Notes: a model not told the origin generated them from the sequence alone. A stretch of 64,000 bases of DNA from Arcicella aurantiaca (GCF_003148625.1 NZ_QGGO01000013.1:96839-160838); one strand, 5' to 3'; counted from the stretch's first letter, positions 42,884 through 52,384 are shown. A program made the numbers and translations.

Positions 42884-43260
42884 AAGGTTGAGGGAGCTTG
42901 ATTAAATTTTGAATTCATAATTTGCCCAATTTCTAAGGCTTTATTTTTTACAAAAGTAGCGTTTTCACCTGTAAAAAGGCTATCTACTGTTGAAAACCAA
43001 TGAGAAAGCCAATGTTCAAAACGCTCCGTAGTGAGTCCGTGAGCCATATTTGCTTGAGCGTGTACCCACATCATACCACCTGTATAACTGCCTGTGTCGA
43101 AAAGCCAATTTTCCCAAAAATTCACCGCACGAGTTAAATGGCGTGTCCACTCTTCAGTAGGCATTTCAAAAATTGGTGCCAACAATGGGTCTTTATGAAC
43201 GTTCTCGTAAAAAGTTGTTACCAATTTTTCAACGTCTGTTCTGTTATTAATATCTTGCAT
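42880..43260 (-). CDS. Group III truncated haemoglobin
   Basis: A 126-residue haem protein. It has FYENVHKDPLLAPIF near the start, the trHb3 motifs FWENWLF and YTGGMMWVHAQ, and the proximal His in the HAQANM segment; the mid-helix Trp and Tyr at the start are the usual haem-pocket residues. It probably binds or detoxifies O2 or NO in the cytoplasm. It overlaps the permease gene by 14 bases and the hydrolase gene by four. Confidence 0.9.
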   Translation of the reverse strand: MQDINNRTDVEKLVTTFYENVHKDPLLAPIFEMPTEEWTRHLTRAVNFWENWLFDTGSYTGGMMWVHAQANMAHGLTTERFEHWLSHWFSTVDSLFTGENATFVKNKALEIGQIMNSKFNQAPSTL

Positions 43261-44542
43261 TTTTCTTTTTGATAAACAAATAAAATCCTCCCAATGAAAC
43301 TAACATTCCCGCAAAGAAAATCATTCCTAAAAACTGGTTGAAATAAATAATAGCTATCATACAAACCACGGATAAAACGAAGGCAATAATTGGGAAAAAC
43401 GGATAAAGTGGAGCTTTGAAAGGACGAACTAAAGCGGGTTCTTTTCGCCTCAAAACTATCAAACTCAACATACTTATTCCGTACATAATTACTGCACCTA
43501 ATACCGACAAAATGATAATTTGACTGGTTGTTCCTGTAAAGATAGCGACAAAACCGACCAATCCACCGCCAATTAATGCCCAATGTGGCGTATTAAAACG
43601 TTGATTGACTGCGGATAAAAATTTAGGTAAATAGCCCGCCCGAGCCAAAGCATAAATTTGTCGAGAATAACTGATGGTATTACAATGAAATGAGGCTATC
43701 AAACCAAATAATCCAAGACTAGCAAAGGTTTTTGCCCAATAACTATTTCGCCCCAAAGTAATGGCAAGGGTTTCGGGCAAGGGATAATCTATATTGCTCA
43801 ATGTTCGCCAATCGCATACGCCTGCACTCAAAATCATCACGCCCAAAGCTAATAAAACTAATGTCAAAATTCCCGAAATATAGGCTTTTGGAATGGTTTT
43901 GTTAGGGTCTTTTACTTCTTCGGCAACCATAGCAACGCCTTCAATGGCTACAAAAAACCAAACGGCAAAAGGGATTCCCACAAAAATATTATCAGCCGTT
44001 AAACTTGGTGGATTATGGGCTAAAAAATTATCCATCTTGAAAAATGGGAAGATAATTGCCATAAAAATTATCAACTCCAAAACGGAAAGAATAGTTACGA
44101 CCAACGAAAAACGAGCCGATTCTTTTATACCCAAAACATTTATAGCGATGAAGACAAAATACGTTCCAATAGCTACGGGAATAACGGGAATATTTGGATT
44201 TAAAAAATGCGTATAACTTCCTAAAGCATAAGCAATGGCGGGCGGAGCAAGTAAAAAATCGACTAACGTGGCAAAAGCAGCAATAAAACCGCCCCATGTT
44301 CCAAAGGCTCGACTGGCGTATTCAAAAGTTCCTCCTGCGTCTGGAATTGCTGCCGTTAATTCGGTATAAGAAAAAATGAAGGTCACATACATAACCGTTA
44401 CAATCAGCGTAGAAATCAAAAAACCGATTGTTCCAGAACTTGCCCAACCGTAATTCCAACCAAAATATTCGCCTGAGATTACCAAGCCTACCGCAATTGA
44501 CCAAAGTTGTGTTGTGTTGATGACTTTTTTGAGTTGGGACAT
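43247..44542 (-). CDS. APC-family amino acid/ethanolamine permease
   Basis: The 431-residue protein has 12 hydrophobic segments and the family's first helix (WSIAVGLVISGEYFGWNYGW), plus AIPDAGGTFEYASRAFG. The opening resembles ethanolamine permeases of the APC superfamily. It is the first gene of the permease-globin-hydrolase operon. The substrate is inferred from the first-helix pattern only. Confidence 0.85.
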   Translation of the reverse strand: MSQLKKVINTTQLWSIAVGLVISGEYFGWNYGWASSGTIGFLISTLIVTVMYVTFIFSYTELTAAIPDAGGTFEYASRAFGTWGGFIAAFATLVDFLLAPPAIAYALGSYTHFLNPNIPVIPVAIGTYFVFIAINVLGIKESARFSLVVTILSVLELIIFMAIIFPFFKMDNFLAHNPPSLTADNIFVGIPFAVWFFVAIEGVAMVAEEVKDPNKTIPKAYISGILTLVLLALGVMILSAGVCDWRTLSNIDYPLPETLAITLGRNSYWAKTFASLGLFGLIASFHCNTISYSRQIYALARAGYLPKFLSAVNQRFNTPHWALIGGGLVGFVAIFTGTTSQIIILSVLGAVIMYGISMLSLIVLRRKEPALVRPFKAPLYPFFPIIAFVLSVVCMIAIIYFNQFLGMIFFAGMLVSLGGFYLFIKKKNARY

Positions 44543-44568
44543 CTTGATAGGTTTTAGGGGTTATTTTG

Positions 44569-44648
44569 CTTTATGCAATAGGCATTAAGCAATATGCGGT
44601 AGTGGTAAATACTTAAAGCCTACTCCATATAGCCTAATGCCAAAACGC
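44569..44648. repeat. Word-type inverted repeat before the SSS gene
   Basis: GCATTAAGCAATATGCGGTAG is mirrored by CTTAAAGCCTACTCCATATAGCC. It sits in the divergent gap of the permease and SSS genes. Confidence 0.5.
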
Positions 44649-44793
44649 TTTTAACAAATGTAAACGTTGAACATTTTTTAGCCAACAATTTGCAGATTAA
44701 TATTATCGTGAATAGCTTTGATAAGGAGTGTAAAAATTTATGCAGTCATGGTACGTTACTCATAAACTCATAACTCATCAACTTTTTTAGAAA

Positions 44794-46485
44794 ATGACAA
44801 ATATTGACTGGTTAGTTTTATTGCTTACATTAGGTGGAATTGTTGGATTCGGATTTTGGAAAGGGCGAATGTCCAAACAAAATATTGAAGGATATTTATT
44901 AGCTGACCGTCAAATGCCTTGGTATCATGTTACGCTGTCGGTGATGGCTACACAGGCGAGTGCCATCACGTTTTTGTCTGCTCCGGGGCAAGCATACACC
45001 GACGGAATGCGATTTGTTCAGTTTTACTTCGGGCTTCCTTTGGCGATGATTGTGCTTTCAATTACGTTTATTCCGATGTTCAAAAAAATGAACATTTTTA
45101 CTGCTTATGAATTTTTAGAAGGACGCTTCGACCTCAAAACCAGAACATTAACTTCATTACTTTTTCTGCTTCCACGTGCTTTATCAACAGGCGTAACCAT
45201 TGCCGCACCGTCTATTATTTTATCAACTATTTTAGGTTGGAATTTGTATTGGACAAATATCCTAACGGGTTCAGTCGTGACGGTTTATTGTTTATTTGGC
45301 GGTTCAAAAACCATTTCTTACACCCAATTGCAACAAATGTTTGTGGTTTTGGGTGGAATGTTCTTGGCTGGCTACATGGTTGTGCATTTATTACCTGCCG
45401 AAATGGGATTTGTGGATACATTGAAAGTGGCAGGAAAAATGGGCAAATTAAACGTAATTGACTGGAAATTTGACTTAAATAATCGCTACAATGTGTGGTC
45501 AGGATTGATTGGTGGTTTCTTTTTACAATTGTCTTATTTCGGGACAGACCAATCACAGGTAGGGCGTTATCTTTCAGGCGAATCTATCGGTGAAAGTCGC
45601 TTGGGATTATTGATGAATGGCATTTTCAAAATCCCGATGCAATTTTTGATTCTATTAGTTGGCGTATTAGTTTTTGTATTTTACCAATTTCATGAAGCTC
45701 CCTTATTTTTCAATAAAACCGTTTTGCAAAAAGTAGAACAAACTTCTGAATATCAAGAAATCACCAAGAAAAACAAAGAAGTTTTTGAGCAAAAACAGTC
45801 AGCTGTAAATACCTTATTCACCGCTATAAAAACCAACGACGAAGCAGGAATAAACTCAGGAAGAACGGCAGTTTTAGCTGCCGATAAACAAGCCAATGGA
45901 CTGCGAGATGAAGTAAAAGATTTAATCAAAAAAACGGATAAAACGGCAGATACCAACGATACCAATTACATTTTTTTATCCTTCGTAACCAAATATTTAC
46001 CACAAGGAATGGTGGGTTTATTGATAGCCGTCATTCTGTTAGCTTCAATGGGGTCGATGGCATCAGCATTTAGTTCGCTTACTTCGTGTACCATTGTGGA
46101 TATTTACCAACGCATTATTCACCAGCAAGATTCAGAAAAACATTATTTGAATGCGTCCAAAATATCCACTTTATTTTGGGGAATATTCTGTATTATCGTG
46201 GCACAATTTACGGCAAATATTGGTAGTTTGATAGAAGCCGTAAACATTTTAGGTTCATGGTTTTATGGAACAATTTTGGGCGTATTTTTAGTCGCATTTT
46301 ACTTCAAATTTATCGGAAGTACGGCAGTATTTTGGGCAACTATTTTGGCAGAAATCGTCGTTATTTACACTTGGTGGATAGATTTAACGGCATTTTTATG
46401 GTTAAATCTCATTGGTTGTGTATTGGTAATTGTATTTGGTTATTTGTTTCAAATGATTGAAAATCAGGTGAAAAAGACGGCTTAG
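44794..46485 (+). CDS. Sodium:solute symporter (SSS family)
   Basis: The 563-residue protein has about 13 membrane segments and the SSS signature region ([18 protein letters not shown], about 250). A polar, charged loop (about 302-395: [20 protein letters not shown] ... [12 protein letters not shown]) sits between helices, as seen in Bacteroidota sugar/sialate SSS members. It imports a solute with sodium; the substrate is unknown. The Uma2 gene overlaps its 3' end by four bases on the other strand. Confidence 0.9.
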   Translation: MTNIDWLVLLLTLGGIVGFGFWKGRMSKQNIEGYLLADRQMPWYHVTLSVMATQASAITFLSAPGQAYTDGMRFVQFYFGLPLAMIVLSITFIPMFKKMNIFTAYEFLEGRFDLKTRTLTSLLFLLPRALSTGVTIAAPSIILSTILGWNLYWTNILTGSVVTVYCLFGGSKTISYTQLQQMFVVLGGMFLAGYMVVHLLPAEMGFVDTLKVAGKMGKLNVIDWKFDLNNRYNVWSGLIGGFFLQLSYFGTDQSQVGRYLSGESIGESRLGLLMNGIFKIPMQFLILLVGVLVFVFYQFHEAPLFFNKTVLQKVEQTSEYQEITKKNKEVFEQKQSAVNTLFTAIKTNDEAGINSGRTAVLAADKQANGLRDEVKDLIKKTDKTADTNDTNYIFLSFVTKYLPQGMVGLLIAVILLASMGSMASAFSSLTSCTIVDIYQRIIHQQDSEKHYLNASKISTLFWGIFCIIVAQFTANIGSLIEAVNILGSWFYGTILGVFLVAFYFKFIGSTAVFWATILAEIVVIYTWWIDLTAFLWLNLIGCVLVIVFGYLFQMIENQVKKTA

Positions 46486-47063
46486 ACAATACCTTCCGTT
46501 TCTTCATAAATATCTGATAAAGAAAGGGTTAAATTAATATTTTTAATTTCTATTGAGCCTTCTAAAGTGTCTGCTTCGGAAGCTAAAAACCAAAGTCCTA
46601 AATCACTTTCTTTTCGCATAACTTCCGCACGGATACTTGTAGAACTGATTAAAACATACTCTCTCAAACTTGGAATACTGCGATACAAGGCAAATTTTTC
46701 GCCTCTATCGTAAGCCTCCGTACTTTTTGAGAGAATTTCAATGATGATAACAGGATTCAGAATAACATCTTTGCCGTCATCTAAAAACTTTTTATCGCCA
46801 CAAACCACCATTAAATCTGGGTAGGTATAAAGCGTATTTGCAGGAATATGGAGTTTCATATCTCTGGAAAAAGACTGACAAGGTTTCTTTTTCAAATAAG
46901 AACCAACAAGAACCGAACAGTTTTCATTGACAATATTGTGATTAAAACTTGCCCCAGCCATCGCAAATATTTCTCCTTGAAAATATTCGCTTTTGTAGCT
47001 TGCCTCTCTTTCCAAATGCAAATATTCTTCGGGAGAGTAGTATGATATTTTAGGTAATGACAT
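46482..47063 (-). CDS. Uma2/DUF820-type endonuclease-like protein
   Basis: The 193-residue protein begins [32 protein letters not shown] (residues 7-38), the Uma2 start, and has the nuclease core strand [16 protein letters not shown] with [21 protein letters not shown]. The Asp, Glu and Lys positions are those of the PD-(D/E)XK fold. Uma2 proteins are common in cyanobacteria and Cytophagales, with unknown function. The gene is flanked by repeats. Confidence 0.88.
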   Translation of the reverse strand: MSLPKISYYSPEEYLHLEREASYKSEYFQGEIFAMAGASFNHNIVNENCSVLVGSYLKKKPCQSFSRDMKLHIPANTLYTYPDLMVVCGDKKFLDDGKDVILNPVIIIEILSKSTEAYDRGEKFALYRSIPSLREYVLISSTSIRAEVMRKESDLGLWFLASEADTLEGSIEIKNINLTLSLSDIYEETEGIV

Positions 47064-47100
47064 TGCCTTGAAGATTTATTTCATTTACGAAATTATTACC

Positions 47101-47185
47101 CTATTTAATAAGTTATTTCAACTTTCCGAAAGTTCTCCAATCAAAGATTTTAGGATAAAAATCATTCAAATAACTTGTTAAATAG
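47101..47185. repeat. TTTAATAAGTT palindrome, copy A, upstream of the Uma2 gene
   Basis: Arms CTATTTAATAAGTTATTT (47101-47118) and 47168-47185 match with one mismatch. The same TTTAATAAGTT-TTTCAACTT word occurs on the other side of greA. Confidence 0.7.
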
Positions 47186-47212
47186 CGTAATTATAAATAC
47201 TAAATTTACACA

Positions 47213-47250
47213 AAAAGGCTCTTGAATTTTAACATCAAGAGCCTTTTCTA
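47213..47250 (-). terminator. Terminator after greA
   Basis: AAAAGGCTCTTGA and TCAAGAGCCTTTT form an exact 13-base-pair stem with a 9-base loop; the T-rich end lies on the minus side. Confidence 0.85.
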
Positions 47251-47270
47251 TCTATAAATCTAAAGAAATA

Positions 47271-47744
47271 TTATCGAGAAATTTCTAAAATTTCAAATTC
47301 TACTAAACCCGCAGGAGCTTGAATCTGAGCGATTTCACCTACTGATTTACCGAAAAGACCTTTTCCAAAAGGAGATGAATTAGAAATTTTACCTGCTTTT
47401 AAATCCGCTTCTTCTTCCGAAACAATGGTATAAACTACCTCCATTCCGTTTTTCTTATTACGAATTTTCACTTTAGATAAAATCGACACCTTAGAAGTAT
47501 CAATATTTGTCTCATCCATCACTCGGGCATTCGCCACAATTTCGTTCATTTTAGAAATCTTCAATTCCAATAAACCTTGAGCATCTTTAGCAGCATCATA
47601 TTCGGCATTTTCACTAAGGTCGCCTTTGTCACGAGCCTCAGCAATTTGTTTTGCCATATCTGCACGCCCTTGACTTTTAAGAAACTGTAATTCAGCTCTT
47701 AATTCGTCTAATTTCTCTTGTGTATAGTATTGAAACTTTGCCAT
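47271..47744 (-). CDS. greA: Transcription elongation factor GreA
   Basis: A 157-residue factor that rescues backtracked RNA polymerase. The N-terminal coiled-coil carries the catalytic acidic tip (ARDKGDLSENAEYDAAKD, about 36-53, with DLSENAEY) and the C-terminal domain has SSPFGKGLFGKSVGEIAQI (about 120). Length and motifs are typical of GreA in Bacteroidota. It is flanked on both sides by related palindromes. Confidence 0.95.
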   Translation of the reverse strand: MAKFQYYTQEKLDELRAELQFLKSQGRADMAKQIAEARDKGDLSENAEYDAAKDAQGLLELKISKMNEIVANARVMDETNIDTSKVSILSKVKIRNKKNGMEVVYTIVSEEEADLKAGKISNSSPFGKGLFGKSVGEIAQIQAPAGLVEFEILEISR

Positions 47745-47836
47745 AATTGGGTATTAATTTCTGAAATTCTAAATTGATGATTAAATAAAAATACTGGAAA
47801 TTGCCCAGCAAAAAACGTTATTATTTACAAACAAAA

Positions 47837-47857
47837 AGAACGGCTTTTGACCGTTCT
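47837..47857. terminator. Short hairpin upstream of greA
   Basis: AGAACGG and CCGTTCT pair around CTTTTGA, followed by a T-rich tract after six bases. It lies between the divergent greA and fmt genes, so its purpose is unclear. Confidence 0.4.
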
Positions 47858-48009
47858 ACAAGATTTTTTATGACCTTTGCAGAAGCATCAATTAGTATAT
47901 AAAATTACCTGTTTTTCTTTTCGTTGCATTGTTGTAAAATTTTGAACAACAAAATTACAAAAACGATTAACGATTTCAAAGGTTTTTTTTACACTGTTTA
48001 TTTAATACG

Positions 48010-48120
48010 CTGTTTAATAAGTTGTTTCAACTTCTCGAAACAATATCCATTGCGGGTAAATAATTTTCGAGAAGTTCTTTCGGATAATTAAGCTTCCCCC
48101 AAAAACTTATTAAACTGTGT
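48010..48120. repeat. TTTAATAAGTT palindrome, copy B, upstream of fmt
   Basis: GTTTAATAAGTT on the left and AACTTATTAAAC on the right, with an inner AACTTCTCGAAA / TTTTCGAGAAGTT pair. It fills the main part of the 438-base greA-fmt gap; besides this and the short hairpin at 47837 I see nothing else there. Confidence 0.75.
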
Positions 48121-48182
48121 ATTTGATTCTTGGATAACTGCAATACTCCAAAAAAGAAAAACCATATTTAAAGAGCATTTCA

Positions 48183-49139
48183 ATGAAAATAATTTTTATG
48201 GGAACTCCCGACTTCGCCGTTGAGAGTTTACGCATTTTAGTAGAAAATAATTATAATGTGGTGGCAGTCATTACTGCACCTGACAAGCCGATTGGTCGTG
48301 GACAGAAATTAGGAATGTCGGCGGTAAAAGAGTATGTTTTGGCTAATGCTCCGCACATTCCCATTTTACAACCTGAAAAACTCAAAAATCCAGATTTCCT
48401 TGCCGAACTAAAAAGCTACCAAGCTGACTTACAAATTGTTGTAGCTTTCAGAATGTTGCCCGAAGCCGTTTGGAATATGCCCTCTCTGGGTACTTTTAAT
48501 TTACATGGGTCGTTATTGCCACAATACCGTGGAGCAGCTCCAATCAACTGGGCAATTATCAATGGTGAAACAGAAACGGGCGTAACAACTTTCTTTTTAA
48601 AGCAAGATATTGATACAGGTTCAATTATTTTTCAAGAAAAAGAGTCGATTTCTTTAACCGATAATGTTGGCGATGTTTACAACCGACTCATGCACAAAGG
48701 TGCAGGTTTAGTTTTGAAAACGGTTAAGGCTATCGAAGCAGGAAATTATCCGCAAGAACCACAAGATGAATCGGTACATTTGAATCATGCTCCTAAGATT
48801 TTTAAAGAGACTTGCCAAATCGACTGGAATCAACCTGTGAAGAAAATTTATGATTTTATTCGTGGACTTTCACCCTATCCTGTGGCTTGGACGATGCTGA
48901 ATGATAAAACTTGTCGGATTTATGAAGCCACAATAGTGGAAAACCCCACCCAACCCCCTTCGCCGTTGTCTGTGTCTCCACAGACAACCACAGCTGGTTC
49001 ATACACAACCGACGGTAAGAAATATCTTCATTTTCAATGTGCTGACGGTATTTTAGCCATTGAAAACTTACAATTGGAAGGCAAAAAACGCATGGGTATT
49101 GAGGAGTTTTTGAGAGGATATAGATTAGTGAATAGTTAG
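48183..49139 (+). CDS. fmt: Methionyl-tRNA formyltransferase
   Basis: A 318-residue enzyme that formylates Met-tRNA for initiation. It shows FMGTPDFAVESLR (5-17), VITAPDKPIGRGQK, and the catalytic NLHGSLLPQYRGAAPINWAI (Asn, His and the SLLPxYRG loop, about 107-126) with Asp in the QDIDTGSII segment (about 141). Between about 255 and 275 an in-frame stretch NPTQPPSPLSVSPQTTT has the palindromic DNA of a repeat and no counterpart in the usual family pattern. The C-terminal domain (GILAIENLQLEGKKRM) is otherwise normal. Confidence 0.95.
   Translation: MKIIFMGTPDFAVESLRILVENNYNVVAVITAPDKPIGRGQKLGMSAVKEYVLANAPHIPILQPEKLKNPDFLAELKSYQADLQIVVAFRMLPEAVWNMPSLGTFNLHGSLLPQYRGAAPINWAIINGETETGVTTFFLKQDIDTGSIIFQEKESISLTDNVGDVYNRLMHKGAGLVLKTVKAIEAGNYPQEPQDESVHLNHAPKIFKETCQIDWNQPVKKIYDFIRGLSPYPVAWTMLNDKTCRIYEATIVENPTQPPSPLSVSPQTTTAGSYTTDGKKYLHFQCADGILAIENLQLEGKKRMGIEEFLRGYRLVNS
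48965..48988. repeat. Palindrome inside fmt
   Basis: GTTGTCTGTG and CACAGACAAC are exact complements around TCTC; a C-rich word (ACCCCACCCAACCCCC) lies before it. The reading frame stays open across it. Confidence 0.75.
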
Positions 49140-49198
49140 TAGGTATTAGTTATTGGTAAATAGTCGTAAGCTAAAAATCACTAAATCACAATTAAAAC

Positions 49199-51016
49199 AT
49201 GGCTACTCAATTTTTTTCAAAACGAAATTTACAATTCCTTTTGTACGAAGTATTTAATGCTGAATCGCTTACACAGTACGAATATTACCAAGACCATGCC
49301 CGTGAAACGTTTGACATGGTCTTGGATTCGGCGGAGCAAATTGCGGAAAAACTTTTGAAACCACTTCTCACGGAAATGGATAGAAAAGAACCGCAATTGG
49401 TGGACGGTAAAATCAGGATTCACGAAGGAATGTTTCCGATTTTGAAAAAATTTGGGGAAGATGGCTGGATAAACGCAGGTTTTTCTTACGATGAAGGCGG
49501 ACAACAAATTCCTTCAACGATACTTAATTCAGCAGCTTTTATTTTTCAAGCGGCTAATTATTCGGCTTCTGTTTTTCCGTTTTTGACTTCGGGAGCTGCC
49601 AATTTAATTCGAAGTTTTGGTTCGGAAGCATTGAAAAATACCTACACGCCCAATATGTATGCAGGTGTGTGGCAAGGCACAATGGCATTGACCGAACCCG
49701 ATGCAGGAAGTTCGCTATCGGATATTTCAACAACGGCAGAACACACTGAAAATGAAGGCGTTTTTAAAATAAAAGGACAAAAAATATACATTTCTGCGGG
49801 CGACCACGATGGTTGCGAAAATGTAATTCACCTCATGCTCGCCAAAATAAAAGGCGGTCCAGCGGGTGCAAAAGGAATATCATTATTTGTAGTCCCTCAA
49901 AAACGCATTGACAACTCACAATCCATAATTCACCACTCACAATTAATTGACAACGACGTAATTACCGCTGGGGTTTACCATAAAATGGGTTATAAAGGAG
50001 CTCCAATTGCTCATTTAATGGTTGGCTCGAATGATAATACTTTTGGATATTTGGTTGGCGAACCCCACAAGGGACTTACTTATATGTTCCAAATGATGAA
50101 TGAGGCTCGTATTGGCGTGGGTATGAACGCCACCGCTATCGGAACTGCCGCTTATTACGCCTCTTTGGAATACGCCAAAGAACGTCCACAGGGAAGAATT
50201 ATTTCGGATAAAGACATAACCAAACCACAAGTTCAAATCATTCGTCATGCCGATGTGAAACGGATGTTATTGTTCCAAAAAGCAGTAGTAGAAGGCTCTT
50301 TATCGCTTTTAATTCAATGCTCGATGTATGCTGATTTAGCTCATGTAACCGAAGGGGAAGAACGTGAAAACTATCATTTATTATTAGATTTGCTCACGCC
50401 CATTGCCAAATCGTATCCTTCCGAAATGTGTTGTTTGACAACCTCCGCTGCCGTGCAAATTTTGGGTGGAGCAGGTTATACAACGGATTTTCCCGTAGAA
50501 CAATTCTACCGTGAAGCCAGAATTCACCCGATTCATGAAGGTACAACTGCCATTCACGGTTTGGATTTATTGGGTCGGAAAATTCTTATCAAAAATGGAA
50601 AATCGCTTCAATTATTAATAGCCGAAATACTAAAAACGCTCGAAAAAGCGAATCAATTTAAGAATTTAAAGCCTTTTGTTCAGAAATTACAACATTATTT
50701 AGGCAAAACAGACAGTGTAACCCGACACCTTTTAGGCTTGGCAAGTAAGGATTTAGAAATCTTTTTATCAGACGCTACTTTGTATTTAGAACTCTTCGGA
50801 ATTATGACGATTGCTTGGCAATGGTTAGTGCAGGGAATCAAAGCAGAAGAAACTTTACAAGCAGGCACATCGGGCGATGAAGCTAATTTCTACCAAGGGA
50901 AAATCTTTACACTTCGCTATTTTTATGAATACGAATTAGTAAAAATTGACGCTTTGATGAAACGACTTTTGAGTGAAGATAATGTGACGGTGGAAATGAA
51001 GGCGGAGTGGTTTTGA
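49199..51016 (+). CDS. Acyl-CoA dehydrogenase
   Basis: The 605-residue flavoenzyme oxidises acyl-CoA to enoyl-CoA. It has the FAD-binding MALTEPDAGSSLSDISTTA (about 162-180), KIYISAGDHD (about 194) and LGGAGYTTDFPVEQFYREARIHPIHEGT (about 420-447), where the last part holds the family Glu/Gly-loop (HEGTT). Its length (about 600) fits the two-domain class with a C-terminal extension. The loop RIDNSQSIIHHSQLIDND (about 240) is probably an in-frame word-repeat insert. It is a monocistronic gene followed by repeats. Confidence 0.92.
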   Translation: MATQFFSKRNLQFLLYEVFNAESLTQYEYYQDHARETFDMVLDSAEQIAEKLLKPLLTEMDRKEPQLVDGKIRIHEGMFPILKKFGEDGWINAGFSYDEGGQQIPSTILNSAAFIFQAANYSASVFPFLTSGAANLIRSFGSEALKNTYTPNMYAGVWQGTMALTEPDAGSSLSDISTTAEHTENEGVFKIKGQKIYISAGDHDGCENVIHLMLAKIKGGPAGAKGISLFVVPQKRIDNSQSIIHHSQLIDNDVITAGVYHKMGYKGAPIAHLMVGSNDNTFGYLVGEPHKGLTYMFQMMNEARIGVGMNATAIGTAAYYASLEYAKERPQGRIISDKDITKPQVQIIRHADVKRMLLFQKAVVEGSLSLLIQCSMYADLAHVTEGEERENYHLLLDLLTPIAKSYPSEMCCLTTSAAVQILGGAGYTTDFPVEQFYREARIHPIHEGTTAIHGLDLLGRKILIKNGKSLQLLIAEILKTLEKANQFKNLKPFVQKLQHYLGKTDSVTRHLLGLASKDLEIFLSDATLYLELFGIMTIAWQWLVQGIKAEETLQAGTSGDEANFYQGKIFTLRYFYEYELVKIDALMKRLLSEDNVTVEMKAEWF

Positions 51017-51030
51017 ATGGATGGATATTT

Positions 51031-51064
51031 TCTAACGTCAGAACAAATGCAATCTGACGTTAGA
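51031..51064. terminator. Hairpin after the acyl-CoA dehydrogenase gene
   Basis: TCTAACGTCAGA and TCTGACGTTAGA form an exact 12-base-pair stem with a 10-base loop. There is no T-run after it, so it may be a repeat copy and not a terminator. Confidence 0.5.
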
Positions 51065-51112
51065 AGATTCACTTAATTATCTTTTACTTGTTCATCAATG
51101 ATTTTTTTAAAA

Positions 51113-51222
51113 GTTCCAACTGGTTCAAGCGTTCCAACTGGTTCAAGCGTTCCAACTGGTTCAAGCGAGGACGCTTGAACCAGTTGGAACGCTTGAACCA
51201 TCGCTTGAACCCTCACTTGAAC
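51113..51222. repeat. Tandem-then-inverted array of an 18-base unit
   Basis: GTTCCAACTGGTTCAAGC occurs three times in direct order, then GCTTGAACCAGTTGGAAC in reverse, followed by three decaying GCTTGAACC ends. It would fold as a long cruciform. Confidence 0.85.
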
Positions 51223-51414
51223 CAAAAATGAGAATAAAAGTAACTAAACGTGGAAAAGGTAATTGAAGATTACGAGTAAAACCTGTCGGCTTTTCTTTGT
51301 AAATTATAGAAACTTCTGTCAGCAATAAAAAGCCTCGAAGGCTCTCAATAATAACTAAATTAGACTTTTTTTCATTAGACAAAGTTCTAATTTTTCCTTA
51401 ACTTAATGACATTG

Positions 51415-51540
51415 GTCGCTTGCCTCTGACGAGTGACGACTATTAAAAGGCTTCCAGCAGAATACGCATAATATATTCTTTCAAAAAAACATATAGGCAA
51501 GATGCCTAAAAATAATAGTCACTCGCCAGAGGCAAGCGAC
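51415..51540. repeat. 126-bp palindromic element
   Basis: The left end GTCGCTTGCCTCTG and the right end CAGAGGCAAGCGAC are complementary over about 27 bases with a few mismatches; the centre is A/T-rich. It lies just before the TPM-domain gene stop. Confidence 0.8.
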
Positions 51541-51574
51541 TGACTATTAACACTTTAAATATTCAAATCAACCT

Positions 51575-52360
51575 CTAATAATCTCCCCCAGCACCACCGC
51601 CACCGAAATCACCACCACCAAAGCCTCCGAAATCGAAGCCACCGCCTCCGCCACCACTGTTGCTTGAGCCTCCGCCCCAACCTGATGAACCGCCCGATGA
51701 GAAGATAATTGGACCACCCCAACCAGAATCTCTGTAACTACGTCTGCCACCGCTTCCACCTCCGCCGTTTCTCGAACCAATTATAAACAATATTACAAGA
51801 ACAACGATGATGATAATTAAGATAACCCAAAAGCCAACATCTTCATCTGATTCTGGGTCTGCTTGAAATTCTCCCGAAGCACGTTTCATGATTTCGGAAG
51901 TGGCTTCATCTAAACCTTGATAAAATTGTCCTGCTTGAAAATAGGGTTTTAGTATCGTATTAATAATTCTTTTGGCAATGGCATCGGTAATGGTTGCTTC
52001 CATACCTCGTCCCGTTACAATTCTGAGTTTACGAGTTTCCGTAGCCCATAAAAGCACCAAGCCGTTATTTTTATCTTTTTGTCCAACGCCCCAATCTTTG
52101 GCAATTTTCATGGCATAATCATAAGGGGCAGAATCGCCCGTAGTTTTTACAATTACGATGGTAATTTGTGTAGAGGTACTATCGGCATAACCTCTTAGTT
52201 TTTGTTCTAAAGATTGTAATTCCGTTGGTGATAATTTCATCACAAAATCATTGACCAATCTCGGAGGGTTAGGTTTTGCGGGAATATCCTGTCCGTTCGA
52301 TATTGCTGTGAACATCAAACAGAAGACAGTAATTATATATGGAAATAATTTTCTAAACAT
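51575..52360 (-). CDS. TPM-domain membrane protein with Gly-rich tail
   Basis: I start at MFRKLFPYI at 52360 because it opens a signal peptide (FPYIITVFCLMFTAISNGQ). The 261-residue product has a TPM (YgcG-like) domain (about residues 30-155: QITIVIVKTTGDSAPYDYAMKIAKDWGVGQKDKNNGLVLL ...), one membrane segment (about 175-195, WVILIIIIVVLVILFI) and a tail very rich in Gly and Ser (repeats of GGGS, GGGG, WGGG). It lies last in the lemA-TPM-TPM cluster. TPM domains may act in quality control of membrane proteins. Confidence 0.82.
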   Translation of the reverse strand: MFRKLFPYIITVFCLMFTAISNGQDIPAKPNPPRLVNDFVMKLSPTELQSLEQKLRGYADSTSTQITIVIVKTTGDSAPYDYAMKIAKDWGVGQKDKNNGLVLLWATETRKLRIVTGRGMEATITDAIAKRIINTILKPYFQAGQFYQGLDEATSEIMKRASGEFQADPESDEDVGFWVILIIIIVVLVILFIIGSRNGGGGSGGRRSYRDSGWGGPIIFSSGGSSGWGGGSSNSGGGGGGFDFGGFGGGDFGGGGAGGDY

Positions 52361-52384
52361 GAAATTATGGTGATTAGTAATGTG

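Larger units (their letters stand above)
51017..51574. other. 558-base gap holding three kinds of palindrome
   Basis: No gene is convincing here. The gap contains repeats at 51031-51064, 51113-51222 and 51415-51540, described below. The part between (51223-51414) has no open frame or hairpin that I can support. Confidence 0.6.

Noticed and set aside
51161..51382. Minus-strand 73-residue open frame with KPTGFTRN
   Set aside because: It crosses the 18-base repeat array, has no ribosome-binding site and is of a kind that recurs as a spurious frame with repeats.
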